Shown here: piece by piece, positions 1-8,341 of the stretch | Layout: the number at the start of each line of letters is the position of its first letter | Position numbering within the stretch: position 1 is the stretch's first letter | NCBI GenBank assembly: GCA_900318245.1 | Contig: ONJT01000006.1 | Coordinates: 1 to 64,000 of the forward strand | DNA length: 64,000 nucleotides | Reading direction: 5' to 3' | Origin: an uncultured Bacteroidales bacterium | Lineage (GTDB): Bacteria; Bacteroidota; Bacteroidia; Bacteroidales; Paludibacteraceae | Notes under the pieces: model-generated | What the model was told of the DNA's origin: nothing | What the model saw: the letters and a program-made list of their open reading frames with translations, nothing else | Databases searched by the model: none | Translations under genes and position numbers: made by a program

Positions 1-1
1 A

Positions 2-1000
2 GTAAAATTTGAGTCGCAAGACCGCCGCGAGAAACAGATTCTCGCCGCTCTGAACGCTAACGGTATCGCTTCCATCGAGGAGGCTAACCAGATTTGCGAG
101 CAATACGGCCTCGATCCTTATCTGACATGCGAGGAGACCCAACGTATTTGTTTTGAGAACGCCAAGTGGGCGTATGTAGTAGGTACGGCTATCGCGCTGA
201 AGAAAGGTTGCAAGAACGCCGCTGACGCTGCCGAGGCTATCGGTATCGGTCTGCAGGCATTCTGTATCCCGGGTTCCGTAGCTGACGACCGCAAGGTAGG
301 TATCGGTCACGGCAACTTGGCAGCTCGTCTGTTGCGCGAGGAGACCCAGTGCTTTGCTTTCCTGGCAGGTCACGAGAGTTTCGCAGCTGCAGAGGGCGCT
401 ATCAAGATTGCTGAGATGGCGAACAAAGTTCGTAAGAACCCGCTTCGCTGCATCCTCAACGGTCTGGGCAAGGACGCCGCTATGATCATCAGCCGTATTA
501 ACGGTTTCACCTATGTACAGACCGAGTTCGACTATTTCACGGGCGAGCTGAAGATCGTTCGTAAGAAAGCGTACAGCGACGGTCCGCGTGCGAAAGTGAA
601 CTGCTACGGCGCAGACGATGTTCGTGAGGGCGTGGCTATTCTGTGGCACGAGAACGTCGATGTTTCGATCACCGGTAACTCGACGAACCCGACCCGCTTC
701 CAACACCCGGTAGCTGGTACGTACAAGAAAGAGCGTATCCTTGCCGGCAAACCGTACTTCTCGGTTGCTTCCGGCGGTGGTACCGGTCGTACGTTGCACC
801 CGGATAACATGGCTGCAGGTCCTGCTTCCTACGGTATGACGGATACCCTCGGTCGTATGCACAGCGACGCTCAGTTCGCAGGTTCGAGCTCCGTTCCGGC
901 ACACGTTGAGATGATGGGCTTCCTGGGTATCGGTAATAATCCGATGGTAGGATGTACCGTTGCTTGCGCAGTTAACGTAGCGCTCGCGCTGAACAAGTAA
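2..1000 (+). CDS. GGGtGRT family protein (5' end outside window)
   Basis: The reading frame is open from base 2, so the gene starts just left of the window; the 332 residues present are close to my recollection of the family's full length, so probably only a few N-terminal residues are missing. The name-giving motif ASGGGTGRTLHPDNMAAGPA is present, followed by TDTLGRMHSDAQFAGSSS and a Gly-rich C-terminus. This matches the GGGtGRT family (Pfam PF14057), a highly conserved protein of Bacteroidales and some Firmicutes whose biochemical function I do not know. No signal peptide can be judged. An AT-rich 41-base spacer separates it from the next gene. Family call is firm; function is unknown. Confidence 0.9.
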   Translation, partial: VKFESQDRREKQILAALNANGIASIEEANQICEQYGLDPYLTCEETQRICFENAKWAYVVGTAIALKKGCKNAADAAEAIGIGLQAFCIPGSVADDRKVGIGHGNLAARLLREETQCFAFLAGHESFAAAEGAIKIAEMANKVRKNPLRCILNGLGKDAAMIISRINGFTYVQTEFDYFTGELKIVRKKAYSDGPRAKVNCYGADDVREGVAILWHENVDVSITGNSTNPTRFQHPVAGTYKKERILAGKPYFSVASGGGTGRTLHPDNMAAGPASYGMTDTLGRMHSDAQFAGSSSVPAHVEMMGFLGIGNNPMVGCTVACAVNVALALNK

Positions 1001-1041
1001 AAAAAAATAATTAATTAATAGAATTAAGGTTGAAAAATGAG

Positions 1042-1545
1042 ATGAAAAAAATTCTTTTAATTGCTGTTTTGGCTGTAGCCAGCCTTGCAGCTTACGCACA
1101 ACCTCGTGCGATTGGTGCAAACCTCGGTGGTTCGCTTGGTTTTAGTTATCAGCATGGCTTCGGAGAGAAGAACATGTTGGATGTGGCCGTTTACACGCCT
1201 ATTGCAGTAGGCCAAGGCAGTGTTTGGGGTCTTAGCGGTATCGTTACCTATGATTGGATTGATCCGTTCAACGCTCCTGTTCCTTGGAACAACAAAGGTG
1301 AATGGCACTGGTACATGGGTGTCGGCGGTGCAGGAGGCTTTTTCTTCGGCAGCACACTCGGATATGTAGGTGCAGCCGGTCATTTCGGTATCGAGTATGA
1401 CTTCTGGTTCCCGCTCCAACTGTCGATCGACTACCGTCCTGTTATCGGCGTAGGCCTGCTTGGAGGAGAAAACGGTGTAGGTGTTGGTTTCAACACAGGC
1501 GGTTTGTACGAAGGCCTCACGATTGGTGTACGCTACAAATTCTAA
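1042..1545 (+). CDS. Small outer-membrane beta-barrel-like protein
   Basis: 167 residues. An in-frame TTG at 1030 exists, but ATG 1042 gives a clean signal peptide (MKKILLIAVLAVASLAAYAQ, cleavage after the AYA-Q region). The mature part is rich in Gly and aromatic residues in alternating short strands and ends in Phe (RYKF), which is typical of a small outer-membrane barrel inserted by BAM. I do not recognise a named family. It stands alone: a strong hairpin terminator follows 13 bases after the stop. A role as a minor outer-membrane protein is inference. Confidence 0.75.
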   Translation: MKKILLIAVLAVASLAAYAQPRAIGANLGGSLGFSYQHGFGEKNMLDVAVYTPIAVGQGSVWGLSGIVTYDWIDPFNAPVPWNNKGEWHWYMGVGGAGGFFFGSTLGYVGAAGHFGIEYDFWFPLQLSIDYRPVIGVGLLGGENGVGVGFNTGGLYEGLTIGVRYKF

Positions 1546-1558
1546 TCAGTAACACATC

Positions 1559-1598
1559 AAAAAACGCGTGTGCCTGCAAAACGGTATACGCGTTTTTT
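1559..1598 (+). terminator. Intrinsic terminator after the small barrel gene
   Basis: A 16-base arm starting AAAAAACGCG (1559-1574) can pair with the arm ending ACGCGTTTTTT (1583-1598) across an 8-base loop. Two G-U pairs are needed on the + strand RNA, and the 3' arm ends in six T. It separates the barrel gene from the five-gene envelope operon. Confidence 0.8.
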
Positions 1599-1614
1599 GG
1601 AAAATTTTATACCT

Positions 1615-2112
1615 ATGAGAAAAATACTTTTTTCGCTACTCGCTGTAGCGCTTTGCGTACCGGCTTTTGCCGGTCTTCGCCAGAAACAAGCGGACAAAGA
1701 CACGAATCAGTTCCGCTATGAGATCGAGTGCGCAGGCAATGCTATTCAGGGCACGTACCTGGTTAAAGTCTGGACGTACAGTAAGAAACCTTCGGTAGCG
1801 GAGAACCAATGCCGCAAGAACGCCGTGCACGGAGTGATCTTCAAGGGCTACGGCGGTGGTCAGGGTTGCGTCTCGCAACGTCCGATGGTAGCTAACCCCG
1901 GTGCAGAAACGCAGTATGTTGAGTATTTCGACAGTTTCTTCGCTAACGGCGGTGAGTTCCAGAAATACGCGTCTATCGTGGAAGGCACGACAGAGATGAC
2001 CCGCGTAGGCAAAGAATACAAGGTCGGCGTAGTGGTCAGCGTTCGCAAGGACGACCTGCGCAAAGCCCTCGAAGCAGCCGGTATCATCAGAGGATTAAAT
2101 AGTGGATTCTAA
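1615..2112 (+). CDS. Secreted protein of unknown function, paralogue of next gene
   Basis: 165 residues from ATG 1615, which directly precedes a signal peptide (MRKILFSLLAVALCVPAFAG); the in-frame upstream extension to 1570 lies inside the terminator and is not credible. The mature part resembles the next gene: both have a VIFKG motif, then YFDSFFANGGEFQKYAS (here) or YFNAFFVDKGEWTKYAS (next), and end near ALEAAGII or KLQEDGII. It is probably periplasmic. It is the first of five same-strand genes (1615-5963) separated by short spacers, most of which carry a dispersed palindromic repeat. I do not recognise a named family; a link to CsgG/FlgT-type envelope factors is only suggested by the neighbours. 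Confidence 0.75.
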   Translation: MRKILFSLLAVALCVPAFAGLRQKQADKDTNQFRYEIECAGNAIQGTYLVKVWTYSKKPSVAENQCRKNAVHGVIFKGYGGGQGCVSQRPMVANPGAETQYVEYFDSFFANGGEFQKYASIVEGTTEMTRVGKEYKVGVVVSVRKDDLRKALEAAGIIRGLNSGF

Positions 2113-2119
2113 ATAACTT

Positions 2120-2150
2120 CGGTATCCCGGGATAACGGTATACCGGTATA
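2120..2150 (+). repeat. Dispersed CGGTATNCCG repeat, spacer copy 1
   Basis: The spacer holds CGGTATCCCGGGATAACGG followed by TATACCGGTATA, an imperfect palindromic array. Similar copies lie at 2662-2696, 3661-3693, 16607-16639, 17325-17358, 19230-19263 and 36092-36126. Confidence 0.75.
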
Positions 2151-2163
2151 AAGAAAAATCATT

Positions 2164-2655
2164 ATGAAAAAACTATCTTTATTCATAGCCGCTTTCGCTG
2201 CGATCGTTTTCGCAGGTTGCGGTTCGAAGCGCTCTCAGGCTTATTATGAGAAGCCGAGTCAAGTGCTGAGTGCCAACTACGACGGCAGTTATGTGATTCG
2301 CGTGCAAGTGCGCGCCAAAGATGCGGTGATCGCTTTCACCGACGGCCAACGCAAAGCCGTAGAAGAAGTGATCTTCAAAGGCGTAAAGGCCGGTAGCAAC
2401 GGTATCTCGGACCTCAAACCGCTGTGCTTCGACATGAACGCACGCGAGAAATACGAGGATTACTTCAATGCTTTCTTCGTAGACAAAGGCGAGTGGACGA
2501 AATATGCCAGCCTTCAGGACAAACGTGTCGGTAGTACCCGATACTTGCGTGACGGCCGCCAAATGGTGGAAACCGTCACGGTAACGGTCGATCGCGCAGG
2601 ACTGAAGAAGAAACTGCAAGAAGATGGGATCATTCCGAAGGAGGGACGTTATTAA
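2164..2655 (+). CDS. Lipoprotein of unknown function
   Basis: 163 residues with a lipoprotein signal (MKKLSLFIAAFAAIVFAGCG; lipobox FAGC with the acylated Cys near residue 19). The mature part is a paralogue of the preceding protein (shared VIFKG, NAFFVDKGEW and C-terminal DGII features), so the pair probably arose by tandem duplication, one copy soluble and one lipid-anchored. It is the second gene of the envelope operon. I do not recognise a characterised family. Confidence 0.8.
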   Translation: MKKLSLFIAAFAAIVFAGCGSKRSQAYYEKPSQVLSANYDGSYVIRVQVRAKDAVIAFTDGQRKAVEEVIFKGVKAGSNGISDLKPLCFDMNAREKYEDYFNAFFVDKGEWTKYASLQDKRVGSTRYLRDGRQMVETVTVTVDRAGLKKKLQEDGIIPKEGRY

Positions 2656-2661
2656 TTAACC

Positions 2662-2696
2662 TCGGTATATCGGGATTCCGGTATATCGGTATAACG
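2662..2696 (+). repeat. Dispersed CGGTATNCCG repeat, spacer copy 2
   Basis: Contains CGGTATATCGGGATTCCGG and then TATATCGGTATAACG, again between a stop codon and the next start in the envelope operon. Confidence 0.75.
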
Positions 2697-2706
2697 AAAA
2701 ATAATT

Positions 2707-3657
2707 ATGAAGAAATGTATCTTTTCCCTCGCATTGGCGCTGGTAGCGCTGGTAGCGAGCGCGCAGATCAAGAAACCCGAGTTGATGGTCATCCCGTCGG
2801 ATGTATGGTGCATCAATAACGGCTATTACACCGAGGTGCAGAATATGGGTATCACTGCCAAAGTGCCGAACTACAAGCAGGCGCTGCAGGAGAATATGGG
2901 CCTCAAACTCGCGATAGCCAAGTTAAATGACCTGATGGCAGAACGTCAGTTCCCGCTGCAGAGTCTGGAGCAGACCATCAAGAACCTCGAGCAACGTCGC
3001 ATGGAAGACAACTTGACGATGAGCAAAGCCGGTAATGAGTTGGCAGAGAGTCCGCTGGACGAAGTAGCTCGCGTAGCGAAATGCGACATCATCCTTGAGC
3101 TCAGTTGGGAAGTCAAAGACTTTGGTCCGAAGCACTCGATCGCTTATATTCTCGAGGCCCGCGACGCGTATACGAGTAAGTCCATCGGCGCTGCTGCCGG
3201 CACCGGCGCTCCGTCGTTCGCGGCGGACGTAGACGTACTGCTCGAAGAGGCGATCGTAGCCAACATGGATAACTTTGTGAACCGCTTGATGGACCATTTC
3301 ACTGAAATGCAGACCATAGGTCGTGAAGTGACCCTGGACATCAAGGTGTTTGCGAACAACGCTGCCGGCGTAGATCTCGAGACCGAGTTTGACGGCGAAG
3401 AGTTAGTCGATATCATCGAGAACTGGCTGCAACTCAACACCGTACAAGGTCGTTTCTCCCGTCAGTACTCGAGCGAGAACGTAGCGAACTTCACGCAAGT
3501 GCGTATCCCTGTTTATGACGAGCGCGGACGCGCTATCGACGCTAACGGCTTTGCGAAGGGACTCGCAAAGATGCTCAAGAAAGAACCGTATAACATCCCG
3601 TGCAAAGTGCTCGTGAAGGGTCTTGGCCGCGCGGTGATCATTCTCGGAGAGAAGTAA
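2707..3657 (+). CDS. DUF6175-like secreted protein
   Basis: 316 residues with a signal peptide (MKKCIFSLALALVALVASAQ). The N-terminal part (LMVIPSDVWCINNGYY, KVPNYKQALQ, LNDLMAERQFPLQSLE) and the segment around residues 120-180 (ARVAKCDIILELSW, then AAAGTGAPSF) match what I recall of DUF6175 proteins of Bacteroides and Prevotella. The helix-strand pattern with an AKCDIIL strand resembles CsgG/LpoB-type domains, which is inference. It is the third gene of the operon, 51 bases after the lipoprotein. Function is unknown; an outer-membrane-associated assembly or regulatory factor is plausible. Confidence 0.7.
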   Translation: MKKCIFSLALALVALVASAQIKKPELMVIPSDVWCINNGYYTEVQNMGITAKVPNYKQALQENMGLKLAIAKLNDLMAERQFPLQSLEQTIKNLEQRRMEDNLTMSKAGNELAESPLDEVARVAKCDIILELSWEVKDFGPKHSIAYILEARDAYTSKSIGAAAGTGAPSFAADVDVLLEEAIVANMDNFVNRLMDHFTEMQTIGREVTLDIKVFANNAAGVDLETEFDGEELVDIIENWLQLNTVQGRFSRQYSSENVANFTQVRIPVYDERGRAIDANGFAKGLAKMLKKEPYNIPCKVLVKGLGRAVIILGEK

Positions 3658-3660
3658 ACT

Positions 3661-3693
3661 CGGTATTCCGAGATTCCGGTATAGCGGGATTTC
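3661..3693 (+). repeat. Dispersed CGGTATNCCG repeat, spacer copy 3
   Basis: Contains CGGTATTCCGAGATTCCGG then TATAGCGGGATTTCG, between the third and fourth operon genes. Confidence 0.75.
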
Positions 3694-3712
3694 GAAAAAA
3701 AATATAACTATT

Positions 3713-4648
3713 ATGAAGAACTTTCTAACGATATGCATAGCGGCGCTGATAAGCGCAACTATGTTCGCTGCCGAGACGGAGTTTCTGCCGATCTCTGTGT
3801 ACGCAGCCGATAACTCGGAGAACTTCCCCGAAGGCGCGAAAGCCATGATAGAGAACAAGCTGACGCAACTGCTGACCCGCAACGGTATCGCAGGACTTGA
3901 CTATATGGGTCAGTTTGTACTCACCGTCACTACGACTCCGCTGGACAAAGATATCATCGCCGGACCGCCGATGAAGATATCCGAGAAGATGGAGATGAAC
4001 CTCTATATCGTCGATGCGTACGCCAAGACGATTTTCTCTTCGACCTCTTTCACCGTACGCGGTTTGGGTGAGACTGAGAACAAGTGCTACCTCAATGCCA
4101 TCAGCCGCATGCCGTTGCAAACGCCTCAGATTGCGCAGTTCATTCAAGAAGGTAAAGAGAAAATCATCGGTTACTACGACCATGAAGGTGAGGCGCTGAT
4201 TAAAAAAGCGCAATACCTGGCGAAGCAGAAGAAATACGACGAGGCACTGTTCCGGGTAGCCCTTATCCCGCAGCAGAGCAAGCACTACGATGCTGCTCTT
4301 GCAGCCGGTCAGGCGATCTACCAGCAGTATATCAATAACGAGTGTAACGTCAACCTCGCTGCAGCCCGTCAGGCTTGGGCAGCGCACCAGAACGCTAACG
4401 GCGCAGAGGCAGCAGGTGAGTTCCTCGCGAAGATTCTGCCTGATGCCGCTTGCTACGGCGATGCTATGGCGCTCTACAAAGAGATCAAGGGCAAAGTGCT
4501 CGACGATTGGAAATTCGAGATGAAGCAATACCAAGACGGTGTGGATCTCGAGAAACAACGTATCGAGGCCGCTCGCGCCGTAGGTGTGGCTTACGGAACG
4601 CATCAACCGAATAAAGAGGTTAATATCGACTTCATCCGTGGCTACTAA
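3713..4648 (+). CDS. Secreted protein of unknown function (fourth gene of envelope operon)
   Basis: 311 residues with a signal peptide (MKNFLTICIAALISATMFAA). The first half carries a strand-rich domain (GMGQ-type segment YMGQFVLTVTTTPLDKDI, then EKMEMNLYIVDAYAKTIFSS) that looks like the nucleotide-free CsgG/FlgT-type fold; this is inference. The second half is helical with TPR-like stretches (KKAQYLAKQKKYDEALFRVAL, then CYGDAMALYKEI). It lies 13 bases before the last gene of the operon. No named family recognised. Confidence 0.65.
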   Translation: MKNFLTICIAALISATMFAAETEFLPISVYAADNSENFPEGAKAMIENKLTQLLTRNGIAGLDYMGQFVLTVTTTPLDKDIIAGPPMKISEKMEMNLYIVDAYAKTIFSSTSFTVRGLGETENKCYLNAISRMPLQTPQIAQFIQEGKEKIIGYYDHEGEALIKKAQYLAKQKKYDEALFRVALIPQQSKHYDAALAAGQAIYQQYINNECNVNLAAARQAWAAHQNANGAEAAGEFLAKILPDAACYGDAMALYKEIKGKVLDDWKFEMKQYQDGVDLEKQRIEAARAVGVAYGTHQPNKEVNIDFIRGY

Positions 4649-4661
4649 TCACACTATTCTT

Positions 4662-5963
4662 ATGACAATCATCTTCCTCGCTTGCGTCCTAACGGCGCAA
4701 GCGCAGGAGGACTTGTCATACCGCCGCAACTCGTTGGCGACGGTGTTAGTGTATCACCCGGAGGATGAGTTCGGAGGCGAGATATACAAGGCTTTCGACT
4801 CCCTGCCTATTCCCGACAAGTACGACGACCATACCATCGAAGGCATGCGTGTCATCGATAACAGCACGATAGAGGGTGTGCGTCGCGAGTCGGGATATTA
4901 CAAGGCGACGTACGGTCATCAACTCACGGCGGCGGAACTGCAGGCCAACGCGAAGCACACCGAGCAACTGCTCAATGACGCGGAGATAGGCAAGAAGATG
5001 GTAGCCAAGTGGTTCGGGTTCAGCGGCAACTCCGCCGAGGACGCGACGTTCAACACCGAGTTGCTCCAGACCCGCGGACAATATAACGCCAGCGACGTAG
5101 ATGTGGCTTTGGCGCTGCAGACGACCCGCGGACTTGCTACGCTCTCCGATGCCGGCGAGGAACTGCTGAAGAACACCTTCGTGCTCGTCAATGATATCAC
5201 GTATATCACCGCCGAACAGGAAGCCGAAGCGGCCAAAGTGGCGGTAGGTGTGATCGGTGGTTTGTTCGATGCATTCACCGGCGGATCGGCCGGAAGGGAG
5301 ATGGCGTCCGCCGCAGGCAAGATAGCGGACAGTTTTACGGGATTCAAGGTAAAGACGCACTCGTACCTGTACCAACTCGAGTGGAACGACTCCATCGCGG
5401 CGATCTTCTATCAGTTCCATTATACCGGCACACCGAATCCGGAGAAAGTGCAGGATTTTCTGATGGACAAGACGACCTATCGCCTCAAATACGTAGCGCA
5501 TCAGTATGAGTTCGACAAGAAATCCGTGCTCAAAGGCCAATACGAGCGTACGGAGCTCGTGCGCACGATATGCGCGCGTTCCATAGATAAGAATATCGTC
5601 GCGCTCGCGAAACAGTACGAAGACTTCAAGGTCAAGACGCCGGTATATAGAGTGCTCACGGATCAACGCGGACGCATAGAAGGCTACGCGGCGAAGATCG
5701 GCATGAAAGAAGGTATCACGGACGGGTCGAAGTTCCAAGTGGTACAACGCGTGCTCAATCCGGAGACCGGCAAGACGACCTATAAGTACGTGGCAACCGT
5801 GAAGGCGAAGAAAGACTGTGTCTGGGACAACCGCTATAACGCCGTGCTGGAAGAAGCCGACGGGGCGACACTGCCCTACACCACTTTCACGAAAGTCTCC
5901 GGCGGAGAGATACTCCCGGGTATGCTGCTAATCGAAGGCAAATATCGCAAAATAACGGATTAG
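4662..5963 (+). CDS. Secreted protein with possible FlgT-C/SH3-like C-terminal domain
   Basis: 433 residues from ATG 4662, which gives a short signal peptide (MTIIFLACVLTAQAQ); the frame is open further upstream but overlaps the previous gene and is not needed. The middle holds a Gly/Ala-rich segment (VIGGLFDAFTGG, residues about 190-210) that may insert in or touch a membrane. The last 90 residues (YAAKIGMKEGITDGSKFQVV, then FTKVSGGEILPGMLL) resemble the small beta-barrel C-terminal domain of FlgT-like proteins; that is my inference from the pattern. It is the last gene of the operon and is followed by a repeat and a terminator. Confidence 0.65.
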   Translation: MTIIFLACVLTAQAQEDLSYRRNSLATVLVYHPEDEFGGEIYKAFDSLPIPDKYDDHTIEGMRVIDNSTIEGVRRESGYYKATYGHQLTAAELQANAKHTEQLLNDAEIGKKMVAKWFGFSGNSAEDATFNTELLQTRGQYNASDVDVALALQTTRGLATLSDAGEELLKNTFVLVNDITYITAEQEAEAAKVAVGVIGGLFDAFTGGSAGREMASAAGKIADSFTGFKVKTHSYLYQLEWNDSIAAIFYQFHYTGTPNPEKVQDFLMDKTTYRLKYVAHQYEFDKKSVLKGQYERTELVRTICARSIDKNIVALAKQYEDFKVKTPVYRVLTDQRGRIEGYAAKIGMKEGITDGSKFQVVQRVLNPETGKTTYKYVATVKAKKDCVWDNRYNAVLEEADGATLPYTTFTKVSGGEILPGMLLIEGKYRKITD

Positions 5964-5993
5964 TGTATAGTGTATAGTGTAAGGTGTATGGCG
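5963..5993 (+). repeat. GTGTATAGTGTATAG low-complexity repeat
   Basis: Spacer sequence made of GTGTATAGTGTATAGTGTA followed by AGGTGTATGGCG. Its reverse complement recurs in frame inside the FAD protein gene at 19052-19079. Confidence 0.6.
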
Positions 5994-5994
5994 T

Positions 5995-6026
5995 AAAAAA
6001 AGGCTCGTCCTCCCGACGAACCTTTT
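5995..6026 (+). terminator. Intrinsic terminator of the envelope operon
   Basis: AAAAAGG-C-TCGTC (to 6009) pairs with GACGA-A-CCTTTT (6015-6026) over a 5-base loop CTCCC, giving a hairpin flanked by A and T runs that could act on both strands. Confidence 0.7.
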
Positions 6027-6171
6027 CACTATAACAAACAATCTCTATTTATTGCCGGTAGATCCCGGCGGAATATCTTACTTCACTTACATTAAATCAA
6101 ATACCGTGCCAAACTTGTTTTGGGAAAGAAAAAATTGAAAAAAAATAAAAAATAAAACAATTTCCATCTAT

Positions 6172-7542
6172 ATGGTACATGATTTATACATCTTGATGAT
6201 TACGGCGGGCGTAGTGAGTCTGCTGTTTAAGTGGTTGAAGCAGCCGGTAGTGTTGGGTTATATTGTTGCCGGCATCTTAGTGGGTCCGAACTTAGTGGGC
6301 GAGAACCTGGTTAATCCGGAGAACGTCAAGGCCTGGGGTGAGATAGGCGTGCTGTTCGTGCTGTTCTGCATCGGTCTGGAGTTTCGGTTAAAGAATATGT
6401 TCGAGAGCGGCAAAACGGCTTTTGTCGGCGTAGCGACGATTGTAGTGGGTATGTTGCTACTGGGATACGGTGTAGGTCGTGTTTCCGGTTTGGACAATAT
6501 GAACTCGATGTTTCTGGCGGCGATGCTTTGCATGTCCAGTACAACGATCGTGATGAAGGCGGTGGACGAAGCCGGATGGAGCAAAGAGCGCTTCGTACAA
6601 GGCGCGACGAGTATATTGATTTTGGAAGATATCATCGCGGTAGTGCTGATGGTGTTGCTGTCCAATATTGCTACGAGCAACAGTTTTGACGCCGTGGTGA
6701 TGCTCAAGACCATCGGCGTGTTGGCAGCGACTTTGGTGGTATGGTTCGTGGTGGGTATCTTAGTGATTCCGACGATCATCCGTAAGGCACGTGTCTACCT
6801 CAACGACGAGACACTGGTTATCTTGGCGTTGGGTCTGTGTATGGGTATGGTACTGACGGCCGAGGAAGCAGGTTTCAGTAGTGCGCTCGGTGCGTTTGTG
6901 ATGGGTATGGTTCTTGCGGAGACGCTGGAGTCTCATCGTATTGAGCGACTGATGACGCCGCTCAAGAACGTGTTCGCGGCTATCTTCTTTGTCTCGGTAG
7001 GTATGATGATCAATCCGAGCTCGCTGGTAGAATACTGGCCGGCTATCCTGTTGGTTGCAGTGGTGGTGATTGTAGGTATGATCGTCTTTGGTACGCTCGG
7101 CTGCTGGTGGGGCGGTGAGACGCTGAAGGACTCGATGCTGACGGGTTTCTCGTTCGTGCAGATCGGTGAGTTCTCATTTATCATCGCTACTTTAGGCAAC
7201 CAATTGGGTGTTATTGATCCGGCTATCTATCCGATCATCGTAGCGGCGTCTGTGCTGACGACCTTCCTTACGCCGTATATCATGAAGACGGGTGTGCCGT
7301 GTTATAACTTTCTCTACAAACATGCTTCGCCGCGTCTGCGCGCGAAAATAGACAAGCGCGAGGAGAGTGTGGCGCAGGCAGAGCAGGCTTCGGCATCCGC
7401 CATAGAGAGCAGCACTCCTTCCGCGGCAGACAAAGTGCGGCACGCGGTGCGGAAGACCGCAATCACCAAACGCGTGGTCGATCTCTTCCTTACCAACATG
7501 AGTGAGAATGACAAACCTGAAAACATGGAAAATCATGAATAA
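6172..7542 (+). CDS. CPA2-family monovalent cation:proton antiporter (KefB/KefC-like core)
   Basis: 456 residues. The hydrophobic core of about 12-13 membrane segments (residues 5-390) carries the Na_H_Exchanger signature: QPVVLGYIVAGILVGPNLVG near the N-terminus, EIGVLFVLFCIGLEF, SSTTIVMKA, LILEDIIAVVLMVLL with the paired acidic residues ED, and GFSSALGAFVMGMVLAET. The C-terminal tail of about 60 residues is hydrophilic and has no RCK/TrkA-N nucleotide-binding domain, unlike full KefB/C. It probably exchanges Na+ or K+ for H+ across the inner membrane. Its stop overlaps the start of the next gene. Confidence 0.9.
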   Translation: MVHDLYILMITAGVVSLLFKWLKQPVVLGYIVAGILVGPNLVGENLVNPENVKAWGEIGVLFVLFCIGLEFRLKNMFESGKTAFVGVATIVVGMLLLGYGVGRVSGLDNMNSMFLAAMLCMSSTTIVMKAVDEAGWSKERFVQGATSILILEDIIAVVLMVLLSNIATSNSFDAVVMLKTIGVLAATLVVWFVVGILVIPTIIRKARVYLNDETLVILALGLCMGMVLTAEEAGFSSALGAFVMGMVLAETLESHRIERLMTPLKNVFAAIFFVSVGMMINPSSLVEYWPAILLVAVVVIVGMIVFGTLGCWWGGETLKDSMLTGFSFVQIGEFSFIIATLGNQLGVIDPAIYPIIVAASVLTTFLTPYIMKTGVPCYNFLYKHASPRLRAKIDKREESVAQAEQASASAIESSTPSAADKVRHAVRKTAITKRVVDLFLTNMSENDKPENMENHE

Positions 7543-8341
7543 AATGTATCTTATAATCGCCGCGGTCATGCTGAGTGCGACTGCCGCGATAGCGCAGAAC
7601 AGTCATATTGCAGACGGTTTGGCGTCTGTAACGGCTGTCGTCGGAGAGACAAGAACGATAGAAGACAGCGTTGCCGCAGAACCACCGGTCAAAGAGATCC
7701 CATTGTGGAAACAGAAACTGTACTACGGCTATAATTTCGATATTTATTTCCACCACGACTCACGTCCTAACCGCACGGAGAACGGCTGGTCGATAGCCCT
7801 GACGCCGGAGATTGGATGGAAACTGAAGGAACGCGTGTATTTAGGATTACGTTTCGGCGGCAGTTATGCCAATTATAAAAGTTCTTTTACCGTGACAGAA
7901 ATAGATACCACCTATTATACCGATCTTCGCATTCACGTAGGCTCGTGGGAAGTGGCACCATATGTTCGTTACCGGCTGAAGACGTTGTTCAACGACAAGC
8001 TGGGCATATGGCTTGAGGCGCACCTTTATACCGGAATGGATTTCCCGCGCGTGACGGAAGGAAACGTGACACACACCGATTTTGACGGGTTACGACATGC
8101 TGTCACATACGGATTTCAGTTATCGCCGGTCATTACGTATCAGTTTAACCGCAAGAGTACATTCCAGATGTTCTTTTCTATCCTCAGTCTGGGTTACAGC
8201 GGTACAGCCTACTTCTACACAGATCATAACGAATACACCAACGATGTAATCATCTTCTCGGGCAAACTGAGCAACCTGATTTCAAACCAGTTCACGCCGG
8301 GTTTATACGGTCTGAAATTCGGTATTCAGAAGAGTTTCTAA
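7535..8341 (+). CDS. Outer-membrane beta-barrel protein of unknown function
   Basis: 268 residues. The start ATG 7535 overlaps the antiporter stop, suggesting translational coupling; ATG 7544 would also preserve the signal peptide (MYLIIAAVMLSATAAIAQ). After a short linker ending PLWKQKLYYGYNFD the rest is alternating strands rich in Tyr, Trp and Gly, ending in Phe (GIQKSF), as in porin-like barrels. The stop abuts the GTG of the TamB-Omp85 fusion, so antiporter, barrel and fusion probably form one transcript. No named family recognised. Confidence 0.75.
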   Translation: MNKMYLIIAAVMLSATAAIAQNSHIADGLASVTAVVGETRTIEDSVAAEPPVKEIPLWKQKLYYGYNFDIYFHHDSRPNRTENGWSIALTPEIGWKLKERVYLGLRFGGSYANYKSSFTVTEIDTTYYTDLRIHVGSWEVAPYVRYRLKTLFNDKLGIWLEAHLYTGMDFPRVTEGNVTHTDFDGLRHAVTYGFQLSPVITYQFNRKSTFQMFFSILSLGYSGTAYFYTDHNEYTNDVIIFSGKLSNLISNQFTPGLYGLKFGIQKSF

